Positions 24,701 to 34,200 of a stretch of DNA of 64,000 bases are shown piece by piece. Origin of the DNA: Closterium sp. Naga37s-1 (taxonomy: Eukaryota; Streptophyta; Zygnematophyceae; Desmidiales; Closteriaceae); assembly GCA_947471745.1 (NCBI GenBank), contig CANJKZ010000060.1:744001-808000 (forward strand), in the 5' to 3' direction. How positions within the stretch are numbered: position 1 is the first letter of the stretch; each line of letters starts with the position of its first letter. The translations under genes were made by a program, and so were the position numbers. The notes beneath the pieces are model-generated. The model worked only from the letters and a program-made list of their open reading frames with translations. It was not told the origin of the DNA and searched no databases.

Positions 24701-25776
24701 CACCATCTGTCAATCACCCTATCTCCCCTTTTCCCCTCCCAGCATCCTCTCATATCCGAGGCAGCAGTGTTGGGAGTACCGGAGAGGCAGCAGGGAGAGG
24801 CAGTGGCGGCAGTGGTGGTGCTGGGAGCAGCACAGCAGCAGCACCAGCAGCAGGGCGTTACTGGGGAAAGTGTTGCTTACACCTGCGAAAATGCATGCCC
24901 TGTGATCACTCTGGACGAGCTGAGGAAATGGGCAGCCCCCCGCATGGCTCACTATAAGGTGCGCTGCTGGTGTGTGCTGCTGCTGTGTGCTGCTGCTGTG
25001 TGCTGCTGCTGTGTGCTGCTGCTGTGTGCTGCTGCTGTGCGCTGCTGCTGTGTGCCGCTGTCATGCCATGCTCACTAGACCCTGGCAGTAGGGAGGCAGC
25101 GCCTGGCGAGGATGCTGCCATCACTCAGGACGCACCCATTTTCCCTGTTTCCCCCCCTAATTGACCAGGTGCCATCTCGCCTGAGGGTGGTTGCCACCAT
25201 GCCACACCATGCCACACCATGCCACACCATGCCACACCATGCCAGGCCATTCCATGCATCTCCCCTGCTTTCCCCCCTAACCGACCAGGTGCCATCTCGC
25301 CTGAGAGTCGTTGCCACCATGCCTCGCAACGCCATGGGGAAGGTGAGACGGCAACAGGAGCATGACACGCATTCTGAACCACCATCACATGCACCATCCA
25401 CCACTCGCTATGCACCTTCTGCATGTCACACAATGCCATACACAAGGTGAGACAACAATAGGAGCATGCCATGCAGCATGCCATGCAACATCATGGCATC
25501 GCCACCACCCATCTCCTCGCATTGCATATTCATCTGTCATTTTCGGGCATGGCAGGTGAACAAGAAGGGATCTCCTGAAGAACCTTTTTGCCCCCATGCA
25601 GCAGTCATGACTCCCCTGACTTGCTTATGTACATTAGTCCAGCATCGCATCACAAAAATCTGTCTCCTCACATTGCATATCCATCCCTCATCCCCCTCGT
25701 CTCTGGCGTGGCTGGATGGCAGGTGAACAAGAAGGATCTCCTGAAGAACCTTTTTGCCCCCATGCAGCAGTCATGA
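12748..25776 (+). CDS. AAE13: Malonyl-CoA synthetase (acyl-activating enzyme 13 / ACSF3 type), 14 exons
   Basis: ATP-dependent ligation of malonate to CoA, by homology to AAE13/ACSF3. Exons: 12748-13677, 14286-14466, 15181-15260, 16544-16613, 17219-17271, 20256-20468, 21195-21287, 21856-21933, 22238-22501, 23440-23530, 24091-24164, 24743-24958, 25289-25342, 25723-25776. All phases fit, giving about 816 residues. Visible motifs: YTSGTTGRPKG (P-loop, exon 3), LPLHHVHG across exons 4-5, WQRWRESYP and FFTGVPT (exon 6), YGMTE (exon 7), GWFRTGD (exon 10), SVDIIKTRGFKVSALEIE (exon 11) and MPRNAMGK with the C-terminal lysine (exon 13). The first ~190 residues exceed the family length; they start Arg-rich (mitochondrial or plastid targeting possible), then become low-complexity. 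All introns are GT-AG except exon 4-5, which fits AT-AC. Exon edges are repeatedly duplicated in the introns. No disabling change seen. Confidence 0.92.
13916..14285 (+). repeat. Three upstream copies of the exon-2 5' edge
   Basis: CATCTCAG|GGCGCTT... recurs at about 13916, 14026 and 14169 before the true acceptor at 14285/14286. Each copy carries the acceptor and 30-60 bp of exon, followed by unrelated intron with the motif CCGCCAYCCCGCTCATCTCAG. Confidence 0.85.
14467..14900 (+). repeat. Downstream copies of the exon-2 3' edge
   Basis: The last 75-100 bp of exon 2 with its donor (GCATGCAG|GTGGGTG) recurs at about 14520-14600 and 14717-14825, and as a short remnant at 14862-14900. GGTGCTGTGG runs lie between them. 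Confidence 0.85.
15261..15560 (+). repeat. Short repeats after exon 3
   Basis: Copies of the exon-3 donor region (GAGCAAGTCCTC..GTCCACA..GGTAA) recur at about 15268-15296, 15418-15445 and 15512-15543. GGGAAATCTTTCAA units lie between them. An imperfect member of the palindrome family lies at 15311-15328. Confidence 0.7.
15718..16543 (+). repeat. Five upstream copies of exon 4, three in a 136-bp tandem array
   Basis: Acceptor plus exon-4 start recurs at 15763 and 15900 (diverged, separated by palindromes). Near-identical copies start at 16136, 16272 and 16408, exactly 136 bp apart, before the exon used here at 16544. The first three array copies read ATATCTG after the exon; the last reads ATATCCG. 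Confidence 0.88.
15811..15852. repeat. Double palindrome between duplicated intron/exon edges
   Basis: Two palindromes with arms TTTTGAG/CTCAAAA and centre ACGT lie side by side, enclosed by outer arms GAAGTG/CACTTC. They separate the copy at 15718-15800 from its direct duplicate at 15859-15935. Confidence 0.85.
16614..17218 (+). other. Candidate AT-AC (U12-type) intron of the AAE13 gene
   Basis: No GT donor exists where homology requires one, after LPLHH. Splitting a His codon gives exon 4 ending CTGCACC at 16613 and exon 5 starting ATGTGCATGG at 17219, with an intron beginning ATATCC and ending AC. That matches the AT-AC class and restores HHVHGIMN. The alignment is ambiguous over a few bases, so the exact boundary is inference. 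A TTTTCCTTAAC branch-like string lies at 16949-16959, far from the 3' end. Confidence 0.5.
17380..17720 (+). repeat. Two downstream copies of exon 5, one fused to exon-6 sequence
   Basis: CCCGAGCACATGTGCATGGCATTATGAACGC-like sequence recurs at about 17382 and 17626. The second copy runs through AATGCTCCCAAGCCA straight into an exon-6-like block at about 17667-17715, without an intron. Confidence 0.8.
18334..18414 (-). tRNA. tRNA-Ser (GCT)
   Basis: On the minus strand: acceptor arms GAGCATT/AGTGCTC pair over seven bases; the D arm is GGCCGAGTGGTTAAGGC; the anticodon loop CTGCTAA places GCT at 34-36; a long class-II variable arm follows; the T arm is GAGAG-TTCGAGT-CTCTC. A-box and B-box are both present and a short T run follows the 3' end. 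It lies inside the AAE13 intron before exon 6, antisense to that gene, between two exon copies. CCA is not encoded, as expected for a nuclear gene. Confidence 0.92.
18797..18814. repeat. Palindrome with GCGC centre between direct copies
   Basis: TTTTGAG-GCGC-CTCAAAA. It lies right after the exon-6-derived block 18748-18796, which is repeated at 18855-18903. Confidence 0.88.
20499..20790 (+). repeat. Duplicated exon-6 donor region with a perfect 24-bp palindrome
   Basis: Intron sequence at 20499-20593 (GGGGACATGGCAAGG...) is repeated at 20625-20701. A perfect palindrome with TCGA centre and arms GACTTTTGAG/CTCAAAAGTC lies between them at 20594-20617. A further copy of the exon-6 3' end with its donor follows at about 20705-20785. 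Confidence 0.88.
20909..21000 (+). repeat. 17-bp tandem repeat
   Basis: CACACATCACTGCCTTC is repeated about six times, in the intron before exon 7. A partial upstream copy of exon 7 follows at about 21029-21104. Confidence 0.85.
21029..21104 (+). repeat. Upstream copy of exon 7
   Basis: ATCAG|ATGAGCGG... resembles the true exon at 21195, but it ends in a changed sequence (GGGCAGCAGAGGCTGCCG) and lacks the YGMTE codons, so it cannot replace the true exon. Confidence 0.8.
21480..21855 (+). repeat. Three upstream copies of exon 8
   Basis: Acceptor plus TTCGCMATGGCMCT recurs at about 21484, 21612 and 21734 before the true exon at 21856. The last two copies and the true exon are about 122 bp apart. 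The copies diverge after GGATCGGTGGGC and lose the exon's donor. Confidence 0.85.
22061..22220. repeat. 71-bp direct duplication split by a palindrome
   Basis: Intron block 22061-22130 is repeated at 22151-22220. The GCGC-centred palindrome TTTTGAG/CTCAAAA lies between them at 22131-22148. The right copy leads into the exon-9 acceptor. Confidence 0.88.
22545..22990 (+). repeat. Three downstream copies of the exon-9 3' edge
   Basis: GGTGGGGAGAGCTGCTGG...CTGGAACCGAC with the following donor recurs at about 22595-22662, 22748-22815 and 22915-22985, after the true exon end at 22501. Confidence 0.87.
23130..23439 (+). repeat. Two upstream copies of the exon-10 5' edge
   Basis: CAG|GARACARCAGAGGCGTTYGA... 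recurs at about 23135 and 23290 before the true exon at 23440. The copies end in GCATTGGTGC, whereas the true exon reads GACGGGCGAT (TGD motif). They are separated by simple CATTACCTCT repeats. Confidence 0.86.
23600..23800 (+). repeat. Two downstream copies of the exon-10 3' edge
   Basis: ATATTGCACCAGTGGACAGC...GTG at about 23611-23660 and GCATCGGTGCACAGC at about 23745-23790 repeat the exon-10 end and donor. A TCGA-centred palindrome of the same family follows at 23938-23953. Confidence 0.8.
24311..24742 (+). repeat. 144-bp in-frame tandem copies of the exon-12 5' edge
   Basis: Three copies start at 24311, 24455 and 24599, exactly 144 bp apart, before the exon-12 start assigned at 24743. 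Each contains acceptor, about 98 bp of exon and about 46 bp of intron. The whole array is open in the exon-12 frame, so an upstream acceptor would add 48-residue repeats rather than a stop. Confidence 0.9.
24960..25062 (+). repeat. GTGTGCTGCTGCT tandem repeat after exon 12
   Basis: About six 15-bp units in the intron directly after the exon-12 donor. Confidence 0.85.
25164..25288 (+). repeat. Upstream copy of exon 13 with a 10-bp satellite
   Basis: The acceptor and first ~40 bp of exon 13 occur at about 25170-25210, then degrade into five ATGCCACACC-like units before the true exon at 25289. A short copy of the exon-13 donor region lies at about 25440-25470. Confidence 0.8.
25557..25612 (+). 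repeat. Upstream copy of exon 14 carrying a 1-bp insertion
   Basis: It matches 25723-25776, including the TGA, but has AAGGGATC where the true exon has AAGGATC, so it would shift frame if spliced. The intact copy at 25723 gives VNKKDLLKNLFAPMQQS. Confidence 0.85.
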
Positions 25777-26090
25777 CTCGCTCACAATTCCTCATTGCAT
25801 ACAAAGAATGTTTTGCTTACATTTTTTTGTTTTGTGCCTCACATCTCTAAACTCTGTCTTGTCTCCATTGAATGGCCTTGTAAAGTAGGCAATACCGGTA
25901 GCTTGTACCAAGATACAGATGTTACGAAATGGACTGTGAAGTGCGCTGTTGCGCATTTTCAACCAAAGCCTCCACAATACCGGTATGGTAAGTTGTGCTA
26001 CGGACGGACATTCAAATGCATAATCAGATTTCTCTGACAAAAAACAACTGTACCATACAGTTGCATATTATACACAGCAGCACTCGGCAG
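25777..26090. other. Intergenic between AAE13 and the PADRE gene
   Basis: Convergent gene ends. Presumably 3' UTRs; no coding signal recognised. Confidence 0.5.
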
Positions 26091-26098
26091 GTTTTCGC

Positions 26099-26455
26099 AG
26101 CAGCAGCAGTGGCAACGCCAGCAGTCATGGTGAGAAAGAGTCCGCCTAGAAACCACTGGTTCAGTCAACCAACCCCTCTTGACTGTTGAATTGACACGTC
26201 TCAAAAGGTCCCAACCCCAGCAGCAGCATTGCCAGCAGCCGTGGTGAGAGAGCGTCTACCTCGAAACCACTGGTTGAGCCGACCAACCCCCCCTGACACG
26301 CTCCTCCTGAGTCCCATACCATGCCATGTTTCAATGCGGCACCCCAACTGCTAGTGCTACAGAAGCAGTCAGCAGGTTTCAGCAGCAGCCATGGTCCCCC
26401 CTGACACGCTCCTCCTGAGTCCCATACCATGCTTCAGCGCTGCAGGAGGTAACAC
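26099..26455 (-). repeat. Copies of the PADRE gene's 3' coding edge
   Basis: Blocks containing CCACTGGTT(C/G)AG(T/C)C(A/G)ACCAACCCC and CAGCAGCAGC...GGTGAGA recur at 26099-26182 and 26218-26297, with shorter pieces at 26340-26455. They match the last ~90 bp of the gene's second exon (26470-26560). An eroded palindrome (GACACGTCTCAAAAGG) lies between the first two, at about 26192-26207. Confidence 0.78.
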
Positions 26456-27417
26456 TCAGCAGGTCTCGGCAGCAGCAGCAGCAGCATTCCCAGTAGCACA
26501 GGCGAGGGCGCGTCCACCCAGGAACCACTGGTTGAGCCGACCAACCCCCCCTGACACGCTCCTCATGAATCCCATACCATGCTTCTGTGGTGCTGAGCCC
26601 TTCCCACCTGCTACTGAAGCATTCCCAGAGGCGCCAGAAGCAGCAGCAGCAGAAGCAGAAGCAGAAGCAGCAGCAGCAGAAGCAGAAGCAGAAGCAGCAG
26701 CAGCAGCAGAAGCGGCAGCACCGATAGTGGCGCACTCGCCGGCACCAGTGGTAGATGTGTGGCTACTGGCAGGAGTGACCTGAGTGGAGCAACTGCCACT
26801 TTTGGCAGCCTTTCCATTTTTGGCACATTTTCCATTTTGGGCACATGTGGCAGCAGCAGGAGCAGCGGCACTGGAACCATAGAGGGAAGGCGGAAGGTCA
26901 GTGTCGGAGTGCTGTTTCTTGAGGAACCGAGGTTGGGACTGCTGTGGTTGTGCAGTAAACGAGGCTGCTTGTACAGTGAACGGTGGTGCAGATTCCGACG
27001 ATTCTGCAGATAGTGCAGATACTGTAGAAAGTGTGCGTACTGTAGATGTTGCGGATACTGTAGTTGGCGTGCATACTGTAGATATTGTAGATGCCAGGGT
27101 GTCTAGGGATGCTCTGCGAGGGTTGGAGTAGCAGAGAACCGCCATCTGCAAGGTGAAGAGGGATACAGAGGAGTTCCATTCAATTTGTATGTGCCTCATA
27201 CATAAACAGGGAAAATAAATGCAGCAGCCTCAGAGAGAGAGAAAAATTTGTAAGCACTTCACACGGATGAGTCCTCACCTCGACACTCAAGGCGCTGTCT
27301 TCTTCCCACGTGGAATCCTCTATGGCTGTAGCAGCATCTGCTACATCCGAGCGCGTCTGTAGCAGCCTTAGAGGGGAGCAGGCCTGCTGTTGCTGCAGCC
27401 AGATGGCATCCTCGTCC

Positions 27418-27545
27418 ACCCGAAGGCTGTAGCGGCCACGGCTACAGCCGTTGGTGTCACTCCCGCAGTCTAGGCTGTAGCGGCCACGGCTACAGCCGTT
27501 GGTGTCACTCCCGCAGTCTAGGCTGTAGCGGCCACTGCTATGACC
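27418..27545 (-). repeat. 48-bp coding tandem repeat
   Basis: Two and a half units encoding GRYSLDCGSDTNGCSR in the PADRE gene, almost identical at DNA level. Confidence 0.85.
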
Positions 27546-27997
27546 CTCTGTTACAACGCTGCTGTAGCTGCTGCCGCTAATTCGCCCATGGTTTCTCCAA
27601 CTGGTATTGTTGCTCCAGCTGCCACTGCTGCTGCAGCTGCAATGATAGTCGCCCCAGGGGCTGTAGCTGCTGCTGCCGTCCCATCCTTGGTTCATTCCAT
27701 TGGTATTGCCGCCGTTGCCAGTGCTATAGTCGCCCCAGTGGCTGTAGCTGCTGCTGTCACGTCCTTGGTTCCTCCCACTGGTGCCAGTGCACGTGCTGCT
27801 GCCACCAACACCACCACTGCTACAGTCGCCCCAGGGGCTGTAGCTGGTGCTGTCGTTGTAACTCCTGCTTGCACCAGCGCTGCTGATGGCACCGATTGCC
27901 ATGCTGCTGTGGCTGCGACGGAGCGTGGCTGTAGGCGGCATCCGAGTCAATTTCTGAGGCGCAAGTATACTCCTCCAGTCTGAAGCAGCAGCACCGG

Positions 27998-28106
<109 letters not shown>

Positions 28107-28684
28107 AGCAGCAGGAGTAGCAGCAACAGCGGCAGCAGCACCGGTAGCAGCAGTAGCAGCAGTAGCGCCTACCATGGTGCAACTGTGGCTGCGTTGGAGC
28201 ATGGCTTGAGGCGCTACTTCCATTATCCGGCGAGTCCAATCTGAGGCTCGGTTCGCGGAAGGTTCGAAACCCGCAGTTTCCTTCTTCTGAGACTGCTCCG
28301 ATTCAAGAACCCGCTCAGTACCCACGTCAGCACGTGACGTGTAGGATTCCGTGTCAGAGTCGAGCCAAGCCGCGACCGGGTCAGCCGTTGGCGAGTCACC
28401 ACCGTCGCCCGCGGCGAGAGCTCCGACTTCGCAGCCTCTTGCGGCGCGACGTGGCGGTTCGGCGGATGATGGCACCAACGCCGAGCCGCCGCGCAGCCGC
28501 GGTTTGAAGTCGTTGACTTGAGTTGACTCGGCGGAGATCGTGTCGTCGCCGCTGGCCTGCCAGCTCAGCGCGGCGGCATGGAGCGTCCAGCTGGCATCAC
28601 GGGAACCGTCCAGCGGCGAATCAGGCGAAGCATCGGAACCGTCCGCGACGCGACGGCGATCAATCGAAAAAAGCAAACCGTTGT

Positions 28685-29089
28685 TGTAACACCTCGCTAC
28701 CCACTGGGTCAAAACGAGGGTGTTATTTGGCGCAGCGGAATGCCCATTAACACTTAGCCCACAGGCGTTACACTCGTCCCCCCCTGGTGCCAACGTCCCC
28801 GTTGGCCCTGGACTTCAGGAAGTCGGCCCCCTGCCGCTGGGACCTAGATTTCGCAGTGCTGCTAGCTGCGACTTCGCTGGTTGCTCAGGCCAGCGGAGGA
28901 TCGTTCGCTGGGTTCGAGCTGGTTACAACCGCACTTCAGTTCTCGACAAAGGCGGAAAGTGTGGTCCAGCCGGGTTTCGAACCCTAGGCTCTGACACCAA
29001 ATGTAACACCTCGCTACCCACTGGGTCAAAACGAGGGTGTTATTTGGCGCAGCGGAATGCCCATTAACACTTAGCCCACAGGCGTTACA
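28685..29089 (-). mobile_element. TRIM-like non-autonomous LTR retrotransposon
   Basis: Two 88-bp direct repeats (28685-28772 and 29002-29089) that look identical, beginning TG and ending CA, enclose only 229 bp with no coding capacity. GTTGT flanks both sides (28680-28684, 29090-29094). On the minus strand the right repeat is followed by TGGTGTCAGAGC (28988-28999), a close match to the initiator-Met primer site, and a purine run (GGGGGGACGAG) precedes the left repeat. A GGTTCGAAACC string near the primer site resembles a tRNA B-box. It interrupts the first exon of the PADRE gene. Confidence 0.92.
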
Positions 29090-29461
29090 GTTGTCGCGAT
29101 CGTGGCTTCGAAGCGCCTCGGAGGAAAAGTACGATTCTTGAGGCACCTCGCTGGAAGCATCATCCGGGGCGCCGGCGGCGGCGGCAATAAGGTAGTAGGT
29201 CTTAGCCGGAACGAGGATCGAATCGGAGGATACGGTGGAGAGCGGCGTAAAGGGCCGCGCCGCCGGGTCTGACGCCGCGGAATGCGGTGGATTGGTGGAG
29301 AGGAGATGGTGGGGGAAGTCTGCGAGGACGCGGCGCGCGGAAATTCCGGCGAAAATGGCAGCATTGGGGCTCGAATCGCAGCCGGATGGAGTTCCGTCGG
29401 GGAGAAATAGACGGAGGGAACCGTCGGGCAGGACGACGATGACGGAACGGTTTCCGTCCAT

Positions 29462-31275
29462 GATGGGCGATCGCGGACGTCGAGGCGGTAATCAAGGGTG
29501 TCAAACAGAGCCAAAGGGAGTCCTCTCAAAATTGAAAGGAAAAGCAAGGGGTCGGGGTTACGCGGAACGTCGGACGTTCGAAACGATGACCAGAAGATGC
29601 CCACGATTCGGCGGATGTTTGTTTTGGGAAGTAGGACAGAAAAGAAGCTCACTATTTAGCAACAGCCGCAGTGAGGAAGGTGCTAATAAGCACGGAGCGA
29701 GATGATGAGGGTGTGGTGTGGAGCGGCGCAAGAGATGTCAGCTTCTAAATGGGCGAATCAAGTGGCATGATGAAGATCAGGTGCGAGGACTACGAATCGG
29801 GTGTAATTTGAAGCCGACGTTTCGAAACCCCCCTCGTGTGAGCGAGGTCTCGGGACCATCGACGAATCGTAGTAGTAAGGACAAACGGACACCCTAAAAC
29901 GCGGCGGGCGCGGAGCGGCATCTGCGGAAGGACGGCGACTCACAGCACATTAATTCACAACATCCAAGGACGGACGCTACTACTGTATTCAACATGCGCA
30001 CGGAGGGCTGGGTGGGATCGAGTGCAGTGCAGGTCACGCAAGGAAGTCTTCAAGGGACGGTTTGAACTGAGCTGCCGCCAGTGTGCGCTTTTGTATGGAC
30101 GCGTGCAGTGGACACCAGAGTGACTTGACTTGCCACACAGACTTGAATGCACGGGGAATGAAAGAGCTTTGGCAGACAGCTTGCATTGATGGCGGCAGTG
30201 GAGATTGGAAAACGGAGGGTTCAGGGTGTCGGTCGACGGGACGACAGTGATTTCGGACTTGACATAGGAGTTTCTGTTCTCAACATTAGTCGTGTCGTGA
30301 CGTGTGTGTTTACCTTCGTGGGCTGTTGTGTGGTGAAGGGATGATGGGATCATAGAAGAAAGGTGAAGGACGGAAGAGGAGAGAGGGAGGGAGTCTTCAC
30401 TTCATTCCATGGCATGAACTGTTGGCATTGCAACGTGCATTACTGGGCACTGGGCAGTCCCCCGATTACTGTACAATATCAGCCAAGTGTGAATTTACGA
30501 GGCGCTTCCGAATTTGGCACCAATTGCGACGCGTGCGAGATGTGGATGGTTGATCCAGCTGACGCACAAGTCGTGCGATCTGACGCGCTGACCCTTCAAA
30601 AAAGCTAAGGGCGAGCGTCCTACGAAACGATTGGAGTAAAAAGCATTCAGTCACTGAAGAAAGCACAGGCGTTTGCTCCTATTCGTGTAGTAATTGTGTG
30701 GAGAAACCGGAATGTGAGAAACCGAAAGTCAATCGATTTGTTTGTAGCATCGGTGCGCTCATGATGAACAAAATATGAACAGTTCTAGGTTGATTTGACA
30801 TCGGAGCGCGGAAGATTTGACATCGAACCGCGCAATCCAATGCGTCAGTGCGCTGGAAGTTTCATAATTTGAGGCACATTTTGTGGACAAGGTGACCACT
30901 CAAAACAAATGAAGATATTGTAGTTGAGATAAAAGATAGGTGTAGTAACTTGTGTTGCAGTTGTCCCTACAAAAGTTAGTCACATACGGTAATGAACCTT
31001 CATTTAGTGCAGTAGTTGGAGTAAACATTAGCTTACCGTACTTCTGCCACCGGCATATTTTTATGGCACCTTGTCAGACACACCTCCCATCCTACTTATG
31101 GCGAGCCTGGCCGCATTGAAGCAACAACTACAACACCAATTGCAATGTAGCGCGCGCGGGGTGATCGGAACAAACAAGCCGTCACAGAGCAGAAGATTTC
31201 AACTTTGATATACCAGTACCGTAAATTTGTGCCTGCCGTTTGGAGAACCTGCATCTACAATAGAAGGGTACTGTG
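29462..31275. other. Intergenic region, 1.8 kb
   Basis: Lies between the start of the PADRE gene and the stop of the transporter gene (both minus strand). No exon, RNA gene or mobile-element terminus recognised. A short direct repeat, ATTTGACATCG, occurs at about 30794 and 30820. Should hold the PADRE promoter and transporter 3' UTR. Confidence 0.5.
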
Positions 31276-34200
31276 TCAACTGGTTGAAGCCCTATCTCCT
31301 CCTCCCACATTCCTTGCCCTCCTCCCAATCGCTCTCCCATGCCCATCCATCACAGCACCCTGCTCTCCCGCCCCAGCCGCACCTCCCACCCCTCCTCCCC
31401 CCCACATCCCCCCTCCTGTCCCCACTCCGCCGCCCAAACTCGGCTCAAATAGCGCCGAAGCACCTTCAAGCTTCACCCCTCTCGTCTCCCGCATACAGGA
31501 ATGCAGAAACGGAACCGCAGCCGCCGACAGCACCGCAAACACAAAGAACGGAAACCCGGGGCTCGTCGCGTCAACAAGGCTCAGAAACGACGAGGAAAGA
31601 GCCGCCGCAACCAGCCTGCTGACTGCCACAGCAAGCCCGGTCCCTTGGGCCCGTAACCGGAGGGGGAAGATCTCCGGAGGGAGGAGAGTGGAGATGGGGG
31701 AGAGGCCTATCGCAAAGAACACAGTTAGGTTTGCTGCTGCGATCACGGAAAGAGCAGCGGCGTTGGATTGGAATGGGCGGGAGACGAGAGGAGTGAGCGG
31801 GGACGAGGAGGAGGGGTTTTCTGAAGAGATGTCGAATTCTCCGCCGAGGTTCATTGTGTGGAGGACTATGGCTTGAGCTAGCAGGGCAACGGTCATGCCT
31901 GGGAGGGAGAGGGAGGGAAGGAAAGAGAGGTGAGTGAGAGGTTCATACAGCGAAATGAGCCTGCTGTGCTGATGAGCAGCAGTATCCTTCTTCCAGTCTC
32001 ATCCAATATGGAGAGGGGCACGAGGGAGGCGAGCGTGCGAGCAAGGGCCACCGCGAGGCTGGCAGAGAGGAAACAACTGACAGCTGAAACCCACCTGCTG
32101 TGCTGCTTTTGGTGCCTCACCTGCCGTGCTGATGAGCAGCAGCGTCCTTCTCCCAATCTCGTCCAGAAGAGAGACGGACACGAGCGAGGCGAGCGTGCGG
32201 GCGAGGGCCACCGCAAGGCTGGCAGCAAGAGCAGGGGTGTGAAGCTCACCTGCTGTGCTGATGAGCAGCAGTGTCCGTCTCCCAATCTCGTCCAGAAGAG
32301 CGATGGGGACGAGGGAGGCGAGCGTACGAGCGAGGGCCACCGCGAGGCTGGCAGAGATCAGCAAGGCGGGCAGGGGGAGCCGTGTTGTGACCTGAATGTG
32401 CTTATAAGCTGAAACGCACCTGCTGTGCTGATGAGCAGCAAGGTTCGTCGCCCAATCTCGTCCAGAAGAGCGATGGGGACGAGCGAGGCGAGCCTGCGAG
32501 CGAGGGCCACGGCGAGGCTGGCAGAGATCAGCAAGGCGGGACGAGAGGGTGGTGGTGCTGTGAACCTGACACACACCTGATCACGGTTGCCCACCTGCTG
32601 TGCTGATAAGAAGCATAGTCCTTCTTCCAATCTCGTCCAGAATAGAGACGGGCACGAGCGAGGCGAGCGTGCGGGCGAGGGCCACCGCGAGGCTGGCAGA
32701 GAGGATGGCAGCAGAGGAGGTGAGTCCCATCGTTGCGAAGAGCTCAGGTGTGTAGTAGAGCATAGTGGGGACGCCTGTGGCCTGGTGGTGGTTGGTGGGT
32801 GTGTGGAAAGGGGGAAAGAGAAGGATGTCTTCAAAGAAAGGCAAGGCTGGCAGAGAGGATGGCGGCAGAGGAGGTGAGTCCCATTGTGGCAAAGAGCTCA
32901 GGTGTGTAGTAGAGCATGGTGGGGACGCCTGTGGCCTGGTGGTGGTTCAGTTGAGAGAGGGGGGAGGAAGGCGAGCAAGGGAAAGAGGAGGTGAGGCCCA
33001 TTGTGGCAAAGAGCTCGGGGGTACAGTAGAGCATGGTGGGGACGCCTGTGGCCTGGTGGTGGGTGATTTGGGGAAGGAAAGAGAGAGAGGCAGAGAGAAC
33101 AGTAGTAGAGGAGGTGAGATGAGGTGAGGCCCACGGTGGGGACCAGCTCGGGGGTAGAGCATTGTGGGGACGCCTGTGGCCTGGTGAATGAAAGCGCCGG
33201 GAGAAGGATAGAGAGAGTCAGAGAGAATGGCAGCAGAGGAGGTGAGACCCATGGTGGCGAAGTGCTCGGGGGTATAATAGAGCATGGTGGGGACGCCTGT
33301 GGCCTGGTGGTGGTTCAGTTGAGAGAGGGAAGGTGAGGGAGATGGAAGGAGACAGGCAGTAGTAGAGAATTTTGGGGATGGAACGCCTGGGACGACTTTT
33401 GAGGCGCTTCGAAAAGTCAGAGGAGGTGAGCTTGATGGTAGTGAATGACTCCTCCTGGGAGTGGTAGGAAATTGACTTTTGAGACGTCTCAATAGGAGGT
33501 GAGCCTGATGGTAGCGAATGACTCCTCCTGGGAATGGTAGGAAATTGACTTTTGAGACGTCTCAATAGGAGGTGAGCTTGATGGTAGCGAATGACTCCTC
33601 CTGGGAGTGGTAGGAAATTGACTTTTGAGACGTCTCAATAGGAAGTGAGCCTGATGGTAGTGAATGACTCCTCCTGGGAGTGGTAGGAAATTGACTTTTG
33701 AGACGTCTCAATAGGAGGTGAGCTTGATGGTAGCGAATGACTCCTCCTGGGAGTGGTAGGAAATTGACTTTTGAGACGTCTCAATAGGAAGTGAGCCTGA
33801 TGGTAGTGAATGACTCCTCCTGGGAGTGGTAGGAAATTGACTTTTGAGACGTCTCAATAGGAGGTGAGCCTGATGGTAGCGAATGACTCCTCCTGGGAGT
33901 GGTAGGAAATTGACTTTTGAGACGTCTCAATAGGAGGTGAGCTTGATGGTAGCGAATGACTCCTCCTGGGAGTGGTAGGAAATTGACTTTTGAGACGTCT
34001 CAATAGGAGGTGAGCCTGATGGTAGCGAATGACTCCTCCTGGAAGTGGTAGGAAATTGACTTTTGAGACGTCTCAATAGGAAGTGAGCCTGATGGTAGTG
34101 AATGACTCCTCCTGGGAGTGGTAGGAAATTGACTTTTGAGACGTCTCAATAGGAGGTGAGCCTGATGGTAGCGAATGACTCCTCCTGGGAGTGGTAGGAA

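Noticed and set aside
26611..26880. Leucine-rich frame on the minus strand
   Set aside because: Out-of-frame reading of the poly-Ala/Ser coding part of the PADRE gene.
28980..28999. tRNA-derived SINE at the TRIM primer site
   Set aside because: A B-box-like GGTTCGAAACC is present, but there is no A-box, tRNA fold or A-rich tail. The LTR-like repeats and primer site explain the element better.
29235..29705. 156-codon plus-strand frame opposite the PADRE start
   Set aside because: Antisense shadow of a GC-rich exon that has clear PADRE motifs on the minus strand.
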